This document shows, one piece after another, positions 25,272 through 34,585 of a stretch of DNA of 64,000 nt. Position 1 is the first letter of the stretch, and each line of letters begins with the position of its first letter. This DNA is from Aurantimonas endophytica. Lineage in GTDB: Bacteria; Pseudomonadota; Alphaproteobacteria; Rhizobiales; Rhizobiaceae. The stretch lies in contig NZ_JACIEM010000001.1 in NCBI RefSeq assembly GCF_014196845.1, positions 372,001-436,000 of the forward strand, read 5' to 3'. Under the pieces are notes generated by a model, which was given only the letters and a program-made list of their open reading frames with translations, searched no databases and was not told the DNA's origin. A program made the translations under genes and the position numbers.

Positions 25272-25636
25272 GTGGTTCTCCTTCGCAATGCAACCGGCCT
25301 CATGCCGCGGAGGAACCGATCACAGCAGCGTGAGAGAGCTTCTTTGCGTCAGATCAAATGGCGGTTCAAAAACCTGCCGACCGGCGGTCTGGCTGCTTCC
25401 ACGGGAGAGGGCGTGATATTTTTATCGCAGGGCTAGCCACCTCAGGCCGGATTGCCGCGCCATTGGGCTCCTCGCCAGAGCCGCAACAGCTGCACGCGAA
25501 CGGCCCGCGAACATTCTCCTGCAGGACACCTCTCCGGCAAGTTCCGTTTCGTTCCGGCCATTCTGGCGGTTTCCCGCGCCTTGACTTTGCCCCGACAACC
25601 CTCCACACCCCCGAGCAGGCAAGCCACAGGCGTGTC
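25272..25636. other. Intergenic interval between ompW and tRNA-Pro
   Basis: About 365 nt. Contains the FNR/FixK-like box close to ompW. The remainder shows no supported coding frame or strong hairpin. Confidence 0.4.
25344..25357 (-). promoter_or_regulatory. FNR/FixK-like box upstream of ompW
   Basis: TTGCGTCAGATCAA (read on +; the reverse is TTGATCTGACGCAA) matches the FNR/FixK palindrome TTGAT-N4-ATCAA at one full half-site and partly at the other. Spacing to the ompW start (73 nt) suits a class II activation site. Confidence 0.5.
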
Positions 25637-25713
<77 letters not shown>

Positions 25714-25758
25714 TCGCCGTTGGCGCAAGCCGCATCGGTATCGCCAGACGAGGCAGAG

Positions 25759-26064
25759 ATGGTCGCCAGAATCTATCGTCCGTCCCGCAACGCCATGCAG
25801 TCCGGCAAGGCCAAGTCACGCGAGTGGCTGCTGGTCTACGAGCCGGAGGAGCCAAAGCGCGTCGAGCCGCTGATGGGCTACACTTCCTCGGGCGACATGC
25901 GCTCGCAGATCAAGCTGTCCTTCGAGACCCGTGAGCAGGCGGTCGAGTACGCCGAGCGCAATGCCATCGCCTACCGGGTCGAGGAGCCTCGCATCACCAA
26001 GCCGGTGAAGGTCGCGTACGCCGACAATTTCCGCTACGATCGGCGCCAGCCCTGGACGCATTGA
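25759..26064 (+). CDS. NDUFS4-like ETC complex I subunit
   Basis: 101 residues from ATG 25759 (AGGCAGAG upstream). The sequence MVARIYRPSRNAMQSGKAK, then WLLVYEPEEPKRVEPLMGYTS, GDMRSQIKLSFETREQAVEY and a C-terminal YADNFRYDRRQPWTH is the conserved region of the NDUFS4 family. In mitochondria this protein is an accessory subunit of NADH:ubiquinone oxidoreductase; alphaproteobacteria carry a short homologue that copurifies with complex I. It lies between tRNA-Pro and tRNA-Arg, apart from any nuo cluster. Confidence 0.92.
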   Translation: MVARIYRPSRNAMQSGKAKSREWLLVYEPEEPKRVEPLMGYTSSGDMRSQIKLSFETREQAVEYAERNAIAYRVEEPRITKPVKVAYADNFRYDRRQPWTH

Positions 26065-26107
26065 GGGCTTCGGTCGGCCGTCAGGCAAGACTGCTCTCGC
26101 CGGCAAC

Positions 26108-26183
26108 GGCCCCGTAGCTCAGAGGATAGAGCACCGGCCTTCTAAGCCGATGGTCGCAGGTTCGAATCCTGCCGGGGTCACCA
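26108..26183 (+). tRNA. tRNA-Arg (TCT)
   Basis: 76-nt cloverleaf: acceptor GGCCCCG/CGGGGTC with one G-T pair, D-arm AGCTCAGAGGATAGAGC, anticodon loop CTTCTAA (TCT), T-arm CGCAGGTTCGAATCCTGCC, and encoded CCA. Confidence 0.96.
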
Positions 26184-26316
26184 ACGATTTCAACGATTTG
26201 GCGCCAGTTCCTGGGACGGCTTATCAGTCGTTTCAGCGTTTGGAAAGCGGCTCGCCAAGTCGCCACCCTGCAACCGGTGCGGCAGTCTCACCCAGGAACT
26301 TCGGGAGCTTTCGACA

Positions 26317-26784
26317 TTGTCGCAAGACGACATCTACGCCGGCTTGACCCAGCTGGGGCAGGCAACAGCCATACCGGCCAGGCCCGAGGACGCGGTGCTG
26401 GAGCGCGTGCCGAACCCGCAGGCCGAAGTCCGCTACGCCGTTCGCTTCACGGCCCCGGAATTCACCTCGCTCTGCCCGATGACCGGCCAGCCCGATTTCG
26501 CCCATCTGGTGATCGATTACGTTCCCGCCGCGTGGCTGGTGGAGAGCAAGTCCCTCAAGCTCTATTTGACGTCCTTCCGCAATCACGGCGCCTTCCACGA
26601 GGACTGTACCGTTTCCATCGCACGGCGCCTGGCCGAGCTGCTGGAGCCGGAATGGCTACGCATCGGCGGGTACTGGTATCCGCGCGGCGGTATTCCGATC
26701 GACGTCTTCTACCAGACCGGTCCCGGCCCCGCGGATGTGTGGATACCTGATCAGGGCGTGCCGCCCTATCGGGGACGGGGATAG
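26317..26784 (+). CDS. queF: NADPH-dependent 7-cyano-7-deazaguanine (preQ0) reductase QueF
   Basis: 155 residues, the short (unimodular) QueF. Catalytic Cys53 and Asp60 lie in [11 protein letters not shown]; the E(S/L)K(S/A)xK-type NADPH motif is [21 protein letters not shown] follows. It reduces preQ0 to preQ1 in queuosine biosynthesis. The start is a TTG with GGGAG 7 nt upstream, which places the protein N-terminus where the family starts. Other que genes are not in the window. Confidence 0.95.
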   Translation: MSQDDIYAGLTQLGQATAIPARPEDAVLERVPNPQAEVRYAVRFTAPEFTSLCPMTGQPDFAHLVIDYVPAAWLVESKSLKLYLTSFRNHGAFHEDCTVSIARRLAELLEPEWLRIGGYWYPRGGIPIDVFYQTGPGPADVWIPDQGVPPYRGRG

Positions 26785-26952
26785 GGTCTGTCCAATCGCC
26801 CTGACCGTCCGCCGTCGGCCTGCGCTGCGCGCTGAGGCGAGCCTGAACCCTGTCCTTGGCGCCTCGATCGCCGCATCTGCGGCGCAACGCGCTATGTGCA
26901 AAGTTTCCGGCCGCTACTCGCGCGCAGGATCACCCAGCGGATCTTGCTCGGT

Positions 26953-28185
26953 TCACGCCGCGCGAGCCGCCGCGAAGCCGCGCTCGAGGTCGGTGCAGAG
27001 ATCGTCCACGTCTTCCAGACCGATCTGCAGGCGGATCAGCGTGCCGTTCGCCGGTCCCCTGGCGATCGTCCGATCGGAGAGGTCGGATGGCACCGCCAGG
27101 CTTTCATGCCCGCCCCAGGAAAACCCGAGCCCGAATAGCTTCAGCGCGTTGAGGAAGGCCTCGCCGGTACTGGCATCCCCCTTGAGGACGAAGCCGAACA
27201 GGCCGCTTGCGCCACTGAACTGCCGGCGCCACATCTCGTGGCCGGGAAAGGCGGGGAGGGCAGGATGCAGCACGGCGGCGACCTCGTCGCGCGCTGCAAG
27301 CCATTCGGCGACGGCGAGCGCGGAGCGGCCGTGCCGTTCCAACCGCACGCCCATCGTCTTGAGGCCGCGCAGAACGAGATAGGTATCGTCCGGTGCGGCG
27401 TTGACGCCGAGTTGCAACTGCGTTGCGCGCAGCTGCGGCCAGGTCTCGCGTGTCGCCGAGACGCTGCCCATCATGACGTCGGAATGGCCGCCGGGATATT
27501 TGGTCAGCGCATGGATCGACAGATCCACGCCGTGATCGAGCGGCCGGAACAAGAGCGGCGTCGCCCAGGTGTTGTCCATCATGGTGACAGCACCGCCCTT
27601 GCGGGCGGCCTCGGCGACGGCGGCGACATCGACGATCTCGAACGTGTGGGAGCCGGGGGCCTCGACGAAGACGACTTTCGTCTCGGGCCGCATCAGCTCG
27701 GCGATTCCGGCGCCGACATGTGGATCGAAATATTCCACCGTCACGCCCATCCGCGTCAGCGTTCCGTCGCAGAAGCGTCGCGTCGGAAAATAGACGGAGT
27801 CGACGACCAGGCAGTGATCGCCCGCCGAGAGGAAGGCAAGCAGCGGCACGGTGACGGCGGCGAGCCCCGACGGCAGCAGGATCGTTCCGGCCGCGCCTTC
27901 GAGTTCGCTCAGCGCGTCTTCCAGCGCCTTCGTCGTGGGGGTCCCTGACAGCGCGTAGCTGAAGGGCTGACGGGCCCGATCGCGCAGCGTCGCCACATCA
28001 GGAAACAGCACCGTCGAGCCATGGAAGACGGGAGGATTGACGAATCCATGCTGTGAACGCGGGTCGTAGGGCCCGTGGGCGAGGCGCGTGTTCACACCGA
28101 CCTTTTGATCGGGTTTTGGTCGTTCAGTGCTCAATTCGTCAGCTTTCTGATGGGATTCTGGGATGCGGGGGGTTCGATCGGCCAA
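26953..28185 (-). CDS. metC: Cystathionine beta-lyase
   Basis: 410 residues of the Cys/Met-metabolism PLP family. PLP Lys229 lies in HALTKYPGGHSD; the Asp that contacts the pyridine N is in MMDNTWATPLL; YALSGTPTT and LPSGLAAVTVPLLAFL bind phosphate. The context VNTRLAHGPYDPRSQHGFVNPPV is that of MetC rather than MetB or MetZ. It cleaves cystathionine to homocysteine, ammonia and pyruvate. It is divergent from aapJ, leaving a 169-nt shared regulatory interval. The first 28 residues are charged and variable; a later start is possible. Confidence 0.9.
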   Translation of the reverse strand: MADRTPRIPESHQKADELSTERPKPDQKVGVNTRLAHGPYDPRSQHGFVNPPVFHGSTVLFPDVATLRDRARQPFSYALSGTPTTKALEDALSELEGAAGTILLPSGLAAVTVPLLAFLSAGDHCLVVDSVYFPTRRFCDGTLTRMGVTVEYFDPHVGAGIAELMRPETKVVFVEAPGSHTFEIVDVAAVAEAARKGGAVTMMDNTWATPLLFRPLDHGVDLSIHALTKYPGGHSDVMMGSVSATRETWPQLRATQLQLGVNAAPDDTYLVLRGLKTMGVRLERHGRSALAVAEWLAARDEVAAVLHPALPAFPGHEMWRRQFSGASGLFGFVLKGDASTGEAFLNALKLFGLGFSWGGHESLAVPSDLSDRTIARGPANGTLIRLQIGLEDVDDLCTDLERGFAAARAA

Positions 28186-28229
28186 ATGCGCAGGGAAAAA
28201 AGTGTCAGCTTCTTGACCTGCACATTTTT

Positions 28230-28241
28230 ATGACATGTCAT
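28230..28241. promoter_or_regulatory. 12-bp perfect palindrome between metC and aapJ
   Basis: ATGACATGTCAT is a perfect palindrome in the divergent interval, 45 nt from metC and 114 nt from aapJ. A TTGACC hexamer lies at 28213-28218 on the + strand. The position suits a dimeric regulator's operator for one or both genes; which regulator is unknown. Confidence 0.4.
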
Positions 28242-28354
28242 TGCCCGGCCGAACAGAACCATTGGTGTACCGGCTGGCCGGTGGCCGCCCGTGGGCGGGT
28301 TCTGGTTCGAGAAGAACAAGCTGCACCGAAAACCCAACTTGGGAAGGTATCCTG

Positions 28355-29374
28355 ATGAAATTGAAGCTTTTGACCGCCGTGCTCGGACTCTCGGTCGCGG
28401 GGCTGACCGTGAACGTTGCCTCCGCGCAGACCCTCCAGACGGTCAAGGATCGCGGCACGCTGCGCTGCGGCGTCAACACCGGCCTTCCCGGGTTCGCCTC
28501 GCAGGACGACCAGGGTGGATGGCAGGGTCTCGACGTCGACTACTGCAAGGCCGTCGCCGCAGCCGTCTTCGGCGATGCCTCCAAGGTCCAGTACTCGCCG
28601 CTTTCGGCCGTTCAGCGCTTCCCGGCGCTTCAGAACAACGAGATCGACGTCCTCGCCCGCAACACGACCTGGACGATGGACCGCGATACCACGCTCGGTC
28701 TGACCTTCGCCGGCGTCAACTACTACGACGGCCAGGGCTTCATGGTGAAGAAGGACCTGAACGTTAACTCGGCGCTGGAGCTCTCCGGTGCGACGGTCTG
28801 CGTGCAGAGCGGCACCACGACGGAGCTCAACCTCGCGGATTACTTCCGCACCAACAACATGGACTACAACCCGGTCGTCATCGAGTCGCAGTCGGACGTG
28901 AACTCGGCCTATGACAGCGGTCGCTGCGACGTGCTCACGACGGATGCGTCGGGCCTTGCCGCCTCGCGCCTCGAGATGGGCAATGCGGACGAGCACGTGA
29001 TCCTGCCGGAGATCATCTCCAAGGAGCCGCTCGGACCTGCCGTGCGCCAGGGCGACACCGAGTGGTTCAACGTCGTCAAGTGGACGCACAACGCGCTGCT
29101 CAACGCCGAAGAGCTCGGCGTGACCCAGGCCAATGTCGAGGAGATGCTGGAGTCTGAGAATCCGGAAATCCGGCGCCTGCTCGGTCAGGACAAGAATTTC
29201 GGCGAGTCGATCGGCGTTTCGCAGGATTGGGTGGTCAACATCATCAAGGCCGTCGGCAACTACGGCGAGATCTTCGAGCGCAACATCGGCGTCAACACGC
29301 CGCTCCAGATCCAGCGCGGCCAGAACGCCCTCTGGACCAAGGGCGGCCTCCAGTACGGCATGCCCATCCGCTGA
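28355..29374 (+). CDS. aapJ: General L-amino-acid ABC transporter binding protein AapJ
   Basis: 339 residues starting at MKLKLLTAVLGL with a Sec signal cleaved near VASAQ. The SBP_bac_3 domain begins TVKDRGTLRCGVNTGLPGF and includes YCKAVAAAVFGDASKVQY, WTMDRDTTLGLTFAG and TTDASGLAASRLEM, which are AapJ hallmarks. It captures polar and other L-amino acids in the periplasm for AapQMP. First gene of aapJQMP, followed by a strong stem-loop before aapQ, an arrangement expected to raise its level above the membrane parts. Confidence 0.95.
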   Translation: MKLKLLTAVLGLSVAGLTVNVASAQTLQTVKDRGTLRCGVNTGLPGFASQDDQGGWQGLDVDYCKAVAAAVFGDASKVQYSPLSAVQRFPALQNNEIDVLARNTTWTMDRDTTLGLTFAGVNYYDGQGFMVKKDLNVNSALELSGATVCVQSGTTTELNLADYFRTNNMDYNPVVIESQSDVNSAYDSGRCDVLTTDASGLAASRLEMGNADEHVILPEIISKEPLGPAVRQGDTEWFNVVKWTHNALLNAEELGVTQANVEEMLESENPEIRRLLGQDKNFGESIGVSQDWVVNIIKAVGNYGEIFERNIGVNTPLQIQRGQNALWTKGGLQYGMPIR

Positions 29375-29382
29375 TGGCGAAC

Positions 29383-29413
29383 CGTGGCGGGCGCTCTTCC
29401 GGCGCCCGCCACG
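29383..29413 (+). promoter_or_regulatory. Intercistronic stem-loop between aapJ and aapQ
   Basis: A perfect 12-bp stem (CGTGGCGGGCGC / GCGCCCGCCACG) with a 7-nt loop starts 8 nt after the aapJ stop, with no U-tract. This is the position of mRNA-stabilising or partially terminating hairpins in binding-protein operons. Confidence 0.7.
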
Positions 29414-29475
29414 TCACTGCCCCTCTCATCCGGTTGCAACTGCGCTGGCTTCGCCGACAGCGCCCGGGATAGTTC

Positions 29476-30666
29476 ATGACCGCCGAGACACATCATCTGC
29501 CCCGACGATCGAGCACCGACTCGCTGCTGACCAATCCGACGGTGCGCAGCATCGTCATCCAGGTTTCGCTGATCATCGCCATCGTGGCGTTCGCCTGGTG
29601 GATCATCGACAACACCGCCCGCAATCTCGCCGCCGCGAACATCGCTTCCGGCTTCGGCTTTCTCGGTTCCCGCGCCGGTTTCGACATCGCGCAGGTGCCG
29701 ATCGAATATTCGAGCAACAGCACGTACGGCAGAGCCCTCCTCGTGGGGATCGCCAACACGCTTCTCGTCGCAGGGAGCGGCATCATCGTCGCGACGATCA
29801 TCGGCTTCATTGTCGGCATCGCGCGGCTGTCCCAGAACTTTCTCGTCCGCATGCTGGCCACGGTCTACGTGGAGACCTTCCGCAACATCCCGCCGCTGCT
29901 GGTCATCCTGTTCTGGTATTTCGGCGTCCTGTCCGTTCTCAGCGGTCCCCGCGGCGTCGACGTGAACCCGCTTGGCATCTACCTGACGAATCGCGGCCTG
30001 CAGGTTCCCACCATCCTGTTCGATCCCCTGGCCTGGGCGACCGTCGTCGCCTTCGCCGTCGGGATCGTCGGCGCCTTCGTACTGGCGCGCCGCAACAAGG
30101 CGAGGCAACTGGCGACCGGTGAACGGCGCCCGCTGCTCTGGCCAAGCCTCGGCCTGATCATCGGACTGCCGATTGCCGTATTCCTGCTGACGGGCCTGCC
30201 CGCGGTGCTGGAATTTCCGGAAGCGACGCGGTTCAATCTGGTCGGCGGATTCCAGATGCGCCCGGAATTCATTGCGCTGCTCCTGGCGCTGGCGATCTAT
30301 ACCGCTGCCTTCATCGCCGAAATCGTGCGAGCCGGCATTCTTTCGGTGTCGGGCGGACAGACGGAAGCGGCATCGGCGCTCGGGCTCAAGCGCGGCCATG
30401 TGCTGCGGCTGGTGGTCGTTCCCCAGGCATTCCGGGTGATCATCCCGCCGCTGACCAGCCAGTATCTGAACCTGACCAAGAATTCCTCCCTCGGCCTGGC
30501 CATCGGCTATCCCGAGCTCGTCGCGGTCGGCTCGACCGTCCTCAACCAGTCGGGCCAGTCGATCGAGGTCGTGGTGATCTGGATGGTCGTCTATCTCAGC
30601 ATCAGCCTGACGGTGTCGCTGTTCATGAACTGGTTCAACTCGAAAATGGCGCTGGTCGAACGCTGA
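29476..30666 (+). CDS. aapQ: General L-amino-acid ABC transporter permease AapQ
   Basis: 396 residues with about eight transmembrane segments. The His/Glu/Gln/Arg-opine permease signature is TYGRALLVGIANTLLVAG, VYVETFRNIPPLLVILFWYF and the EAA loop EAASALGLKRGHVLRLVVVP. The long central periplasmic/TM segment between RNIPPLL and the C-terminal permease half is characteristic of AapQ. It forms the inner-membrane channel with AapM. Confidence 0.94.
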   Translation: MTAETHHLPRRSSTDSLLTNPTVRSIVIQVSLIIAIVAFAWWIIDNTARNLAAANIASGFGFLGSRAGFDIAQVPIEYSSNSTYGRALLVGIANTLLVAGSGIIVATIIGFIVGIARLSQNFLVRMLATVYVETFRNIPPLLVILFWYFGVLSVLSGPRGVDVNPLGIYLTNRGLQVPTILFDPLAWATVVAFAVGIVGAFVLARRNKARQLATGERRPLLWPSLGLIIGLPIAVFLLTGLPAVLEFPEATRFNLVGGFQMRPEFIALLLALAIYTAAFIAEIVRAGILSVSGGQTEAASALGLKRGHVLRLVVVPQAFRVIIPPLTSQYLNLTKNSSLGLAIGYPELVAVGSTVLNQSGQSIEVVVIWMVVYLSISLTVSLFMNWFNSKMALVER

Positions 30667-30684
30667 TGAAGGGCGCTTGAGAAC

Positions 30685-32178
30685 ATGGAAGAAGATTTCG
30701 CCCGTTACGTTTCGACCGAGCAGAAGCAGCAGTTGCCGCCCCCCGGCAGCGAGGTCGGCATCGTCGGCACGATCCGTCGCAATTTGTTCGCGACACCACT
30801 CGACTCGGTTCTGAGCATCGTCGCCGGCCTCTTTGTCGTGTGGGCGGCATGGAATCTGTTCAACTGGGCGTGGCTGGACGCCGTCTTCTACGGCGACGAC
30901 AGGCAAGCCTGCCTCGTTGAAGGGGGCGGGCATGGCGGTGCCTGCTGGGCCTTCGTCAAGGCGAAGTTCGGCCAGTTCATGTACGGTATCTATCCGCTCG
31001 ACGAGCGCTGGCGGGTCGACATCGTCTTCGTCCTTCTCGCCGTGCTGGTGGCGGCGCTGGCGATCCCTAGCGTTCCGTACAAGCGGATCAACGCGATCCT
31101 GCTGTTCGCGGTCTTCCCGGTCGTGGCGCTGATCCTGCTCACCGGCGGCCGCTTTTCCTTCTCGGGCGGCGAGGTCACGTTCTTCCTGCTCGTGGCGGCG
31201 GCTGTGACGATCACCGGCGTCGCGGCGCGTCCCGATGTTGGCTTCTCGTCCGTGGCGCTGAAGGCGGCGGTCATCCTCGCGATCGTCGGGCTGCTCGTCC
31301 TGCTGCTGGCGAACACGGTCAACAGCGGTCGCGCCGACTTCCTCGGCTTGCGGTTCTCGGTGCTGACGCTGATCGCGTTCCTTGCCACCGCCGCATCCAT
31401 CGCCGCCGCTTGCATTACAGCCATCCGCTCGCGCAATGGCAGCCTGTGGGGGGCTCTGGTGCCGACGCTGGTGGTCATCGGCTTCGTCGCCGTGATGACC
31501 GCCAATTTCGGGCTCTCCTACGTGCCGACCAGCCTGTGGGGTGGCTTGATGCTGACCCTGGTGGTCGCGCTCAGCGGCATCGCGGCGTCACTGCCGCTCG
31601 GCATCGCGCTGGCGCTCGGCCGGCGGTCGCGCATGCCGGCGGTCAAGCTCATGTCCATCGTGTTCATCGAGTTCTGGCGTGGCGTGCCGCTGATCACCGT
31701 CCTGTTCATGGCGAACTTCATGCTGCCGCTGTTCCTGCCGGAGGGCGTCAGCTTCAACCAGCTGCTGCGCGCGCTGGTCGGGGTGGCGCTCTTCTCGGCG
31801 GCCTACATGGCCGAGGTGATCCGCGGCGGCCTCCAGGCGATTCCCAAGGGCCAGTACGAGGGCGCCGATGCGATGGCGCTCACCTACTGGCAGAAGATGC
31901 GCATGATCATCCTGCCGCAGGCGCTGAAGCTGGTGATCCCCGGGATCGTCAACACCTTCATCGGCCTCTTCAAGGATACCAGCCTCGTCTACATCATCGG
32001 GCTCGCCGATCTGCTCGGCACGGTGAGGCGCGGCTTCAACGACCCGAACTGGATCACCCCATCGACGCCAGCGACCGGCCTCGTCTTTGCCGCGTTCGTC
32101 TTCTGGCTGTTCTGTTTCGCCATGTCCCGCTACTCGATCTACACCGAGCGTCGGCTGGACACCGGGCACACGCGCTGA
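30685..32178 (+). CDS. aapM: General L-amino-acid ABC transporter permease AapM, enlarged
   Basis: 497 residues; AapM proteins are usually near 380-400. The N-terminal part ([34 protein letters not shown]) and the C-terminal permease core ([57 protein letters not shown]) are normal. Between them, about residues 150-255, lies an extra hydrophobic stretch with perhaps three further helices ([51 protein letters not shown]). The role is as the partner of AapQ. The extra helices are a lineage-specific insertion of unknown effect. Confidence 0.92.
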   Translation: MEEDFARYVSTEQKQQLPPPGSEVGIVGTIRRNLFATPLDSVLSIVAGLFVVWAAWNLFNWAWLDAVFYGDDRQACLVEGGGHGGACWAFVKAKFGQFMYGIYPLDERWRVDIVFVLLAVLVAALAIPSVPYKRINAILLFAVFPVVALILLTGGRFSFSGGEVTFFLLVAAAVTITGVAARPDVGFSSVALKAAVILAIVGLLVLLLANTVNSGRADFLGLRFSVLTLIAFLATAASIAAACITAIRSRNGSLWGALVPTLVVIGFVAVMTANFGLSYVPTSLWGGLMLTLVVALSGIAASLPLGIALALGRRSRMPAVKLMSIVFIEFWRGVPLITVLFMANFMLPLFLPEGVSFNQLLRALVGVALFSAAYMAEVIRGGLQAIPKGQYEGADAMALTYWQKMRMIILPQALKLVIPGIVNTFIGLFKDTSLVYIIGLADLLGTVRRGFNDPNWITPSTPATGLVFAAFVFWLFCFAMSRYSIYTERRLDTGHTR

Positions 32179-32189
32179 AGGACCTGATC

Positions 32190-32975
32190 ATGACCGCCAC
32201 CGAAACCCAGCCGCGCGCCCGCCTGTCGGGAAACATTTCCGAGGAGATCGCCGTCGAACTGCTCGGCGTGAACAAATGGTTCGGGGAGTTCCATGTCCTG
32301 CGGGACATCAACCTCACCGTCCGTCGTGGCGAGCGCATCGTCATCTGCGGCCCCTCCGGCTCCGGCAAATCGACGATGATCCGCTGCATCAACCGGCTGG
32401 AAGAGCACCAGAAGGGCCGCATCGTCGTCGACGGCATCGAGCTGACCAACGATCTCAAGAAGATCGACGAGGTCCGGCGCGAAGTCGGGATGGTGTTCCA
32501 GCACTTCAACCTGTTTCCGCATCTGACGATCCTGGAGAACTGCACGCTGGCCCCGATCTGGGTTCGCAAGATGCCGAAGAAGCAGGCCGAGGAAGTGGCC
32601 ATGCACTATCTGACCCGGGTGAAGATCCCCGAGCAGGCCCACAAATATCCGGGCCAGCTTTCGGGCGGCCAGCAGCAGCGCGTCGCCATCGCCCGGTCGC
32701 TCTGCATGAGCCCGAAGATCATGCTGTTCGATGAGCCGACCTCGGCGCTCGATCCGGAGATGATCAAGGAAGTGCTCGACGTCATGGTCGGGCTCGCGGA
32801 GGAGGGCATGACGATGCTGTGCGTCACCCACGAGATGGGATTTGCGCGTCAGGTCGCCAATCGCGTCATCTTCATGGATGCCGGCCAGATCGTCGAGGAG
32901 AATGAACCCGAGCCGTTCTTCACCAACCCGGAGCACGAGCGGACCAAGCTCTTCCTGTCGCAGATCCTGCACTGA
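32190..32975 (+). CDS. aapP: General L-amino-acid ABC transporter ATPase AapP
   Basis: 261 residues from ATG 32190. Walker [11 protein letters not shown]-loop [13 protein letters not shown], signature [15 protein letters not shown], Walker [15 protein letters not shown] and switch His in [14 protein letters not shown] are all intact. The specific stretch [17 protein letters not shown] is typical of AapP/GlnQ-type polar amino acid ATPases. It lies 11 nt after aapM and completes the aapJQMP operon. Confidence 0.96.
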   Translation: MTATETQPRARLSGNISEEIAVELLGVNKWFGEFHVLRDINLTVRRGERIVICGPSGSGKSTMIRCINRLEEHQKGRIVVDGIELTNDLKKIDEVRREVGMVFQHFNLFPHLTILENCTLAPIWVRKMPKKQAEEVAMHYLTRVKIPEQAHKYPGQLSGGQQQRVAIARSLCMSPKIMLFDEPTSALDPEMIKEVLDVMVGLAEEGMTMLCVTHEMGFARQVANRVIFMDAGQIVEENEPEPFFTNPEHERTKLFLSQILH

Positions 32976-33087
32976 TCCGGTCCGTCGGGGCGGGCGTCCG
33001 GCAGATCCGCCGTTAATAGCGCTCCGATCCGGCCGTCAGGCCGGAACTTCCCCCTGATGCGGCCGTTGTGCGGGTTCCTCACTAGGA

Positions 33088-34269
33088 TTGAGCGCATTGT
33101 CCGAACGTGCCAGCGAGAGTCGGGTTGAACAGCGCACGACGACGATCTCTCCGACCATAGGACTGGTCAGTCCCCAGAGTTCCCAGAGTGGCCCGCGATG
33201 GGCCATCATCGGCATCTTCTTCATCCTGTTGTTCGGCGCGCTGTATCTGGCCGCCAGCTTCGTGCTGCCGGTGGTCATCGCCCTGCTGTTTGCGCTGGTG
33301 TTGAGCCCGGTGGTGCGTTTCCTGCGCCGCCGCTTGAAGGTCTGGGAACCCATCTCGGCCTTCCTGCTGGTCATCGGCGCCCTGGCCACGCTGATCTCCG
33401 GCTTCTACATGCTGAGCGATCCGATTACGCAGATCGTCAGCAACGCGCCCCGGTATGTCGAAGCTGTCGATGCGGAAATGCGCTCCGTCCAGGATCGCAT
33501 CGACCGACTGCGCTCGGCACAGCAGCAGGCGGAAACCTCCGTCGAAGAGGACGCGCCGGCTGCGGACGATCAGCCGCAGGAAGTGGTGGTAAAGAACCCC
33601 GACCTGCTCGACAGCGCCACAACCGCGCTGCCGGAGATTGCCGCCTCGATCGCTTTTTCCCTGATCTTTCTGTTTTTTCTGCTCGCCTCCGGCGACCTGT
33701 TCTACCAGAAGCTCATCAAGTCGATGCCGACGCTCTCTGACAAGAAGCGTGCGCTGCATATCGCCCACGACATCGAACGCGAACTGTCGCGCTATCTGTT
33801 CACCATCACCATGATCAATATTGGCCTTGGCGTGGCGGTGGGAAGCGCGCTCTGGTGGGTCGGCATGCCGACGCCGATGATTTTCGGCGCGCTGGCCACC
33901 TTGCTCAACTTCATTCCTTATATCGGCTCGCTCCTCGGTATCGCGCTCGTCGGGGTGATCGCGCTGGCGGAGTTCGGAAGTCTTGCGGCAGCGCTCGCGC
34001 CGGTCCTGCTCTATCTCGCCTGCACGACGGTGGAAGGGCAGTTCGTCACCCCTCTGATCGTCGGCCGCAGGCTCGAGATGAACGCCGCGGCGATCTTTCT
34101 CGCCGTCGCCTTCTGGGGCTGGATCTGGGGCGTGGTGGGCATGTTCCTCGCCGTGCCGGTGATGGTGGCGATCAAGGTCTTCGCCAGCTACATCGAGCCG
34201 CTCGGGCCGCTCGGCGACTTCCTCTCAGTCGAGAGCAAACCACTGCCGGCGGACGACGAGGAAAGCTGA
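33088..34269 (+). CDS. AI-2E (PerM) family membrane permease
   Basis: 393 residues with about eight transmembrane helices in the AI-2E transporter pattern: an N-terminal helix pair (IIGIFFILLFGALYLAASFV), LPVVIALLFALVLSPVVRFL, and the C-terminal LNFIPYIGSLLGIALVGVIAL with EGQFVTPLIVGRR, the most conserved family stretch. Between the second and third pairs is a charged, coiled-coil-like cytoplasmic segment (EMRSVQDRIDRLRSAQQQAE). Substrates vary in the family (quorum signals, sodium/proton exchange); not resolvable here. The start is TTG 33088 or, with better AGGA spacing, TTG 33097. Confidence 0.9.
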   Translation: MSALSERASESRVEQRTTTISPTIGLVSPQSSQSGPRWAIIGIFFILLFGALYLAASFVLPVVIALLFALVLSPVVRFLRRRLKVWEPISAFLLVIGALATLISGFYMLSDPITQIVSNAPRYVEAVDAEMRSVQDRIDRLRSAQQQAETSVEEDAPAADDQPQEVVVKNPDLLDSATTALPEIAASIAFSLIFLFFLLASGDLFYQKLIKSMPTLSDKKRALHIAHDIERELSRYLFTITMINIGLGVAVGSALWWVGMPTPMIFGALATLLNFIPYIGSLLGIALVGVIALAEFGSLAAALAPVLLYLACTTVEGQFVTPLIVGRRLEMNAAAIFLAVAFWGWIWGVVGMFLAVPVMVAIKVFASYIEPLGPLGDFLSVESKPLPADDEES

Positions 34270-34585
34270 CAGGGCTAAAGGGGGAATCCCCGGGTCAGCC
34301 GGGAGGGGCGCTGGCCGAATTGCCGGGTCCTTCTCCTTGTCCGGGAAGGGCTCTGTCAGGAGCGGCGCGCCCATGCTCGTTCGCGCTCTCGCGCTCTCAT
34401 GCTCACCCGTTGGAACAACGCCCCGGTAGTGCCGGAAGCGGCGCTCGGGCAACGCATCTGGTCCGCCGCATAGAGCGGATTAGCAGGATCGCGGCGGTCC
34501 AGTCAGCAGCATCGCGCTAGTCCAAAGGGAAACGGCGGCCCCAAGGCCGCCGTCGTCGTCTTTTCCGATGCCTGTTGCGGCCCCC
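34270..34585. other. Convergent intergenic interval with terminator hairpin
   Basis: About 315 nt between the AI-2E gene and the OmpA gene that runs toward it. Apart from the hairpin at 34533-34564, I see no gene or repeat. Confidence 0.4.
34533..34564 (+). terminator. Terminator hairpin between convergent genes
   Basis: The 8-bp stem CGGCGGCC / GGCCGCCG with loop CCAA is followed on the + strand by a short CTTTT after 8 nt. On the minus strand it is followed by CGTTTCCCTTTGG. Probably serves both directions. Confidence 0.5.

Noticed and set aside
33029-33044. CCGGCC / GGCCGG hairpin after aapP as a terminator
   Set aside because: Only six base pairs, no U-tract and lying just before the AI-2E gene leader; too weak to list as a feature.
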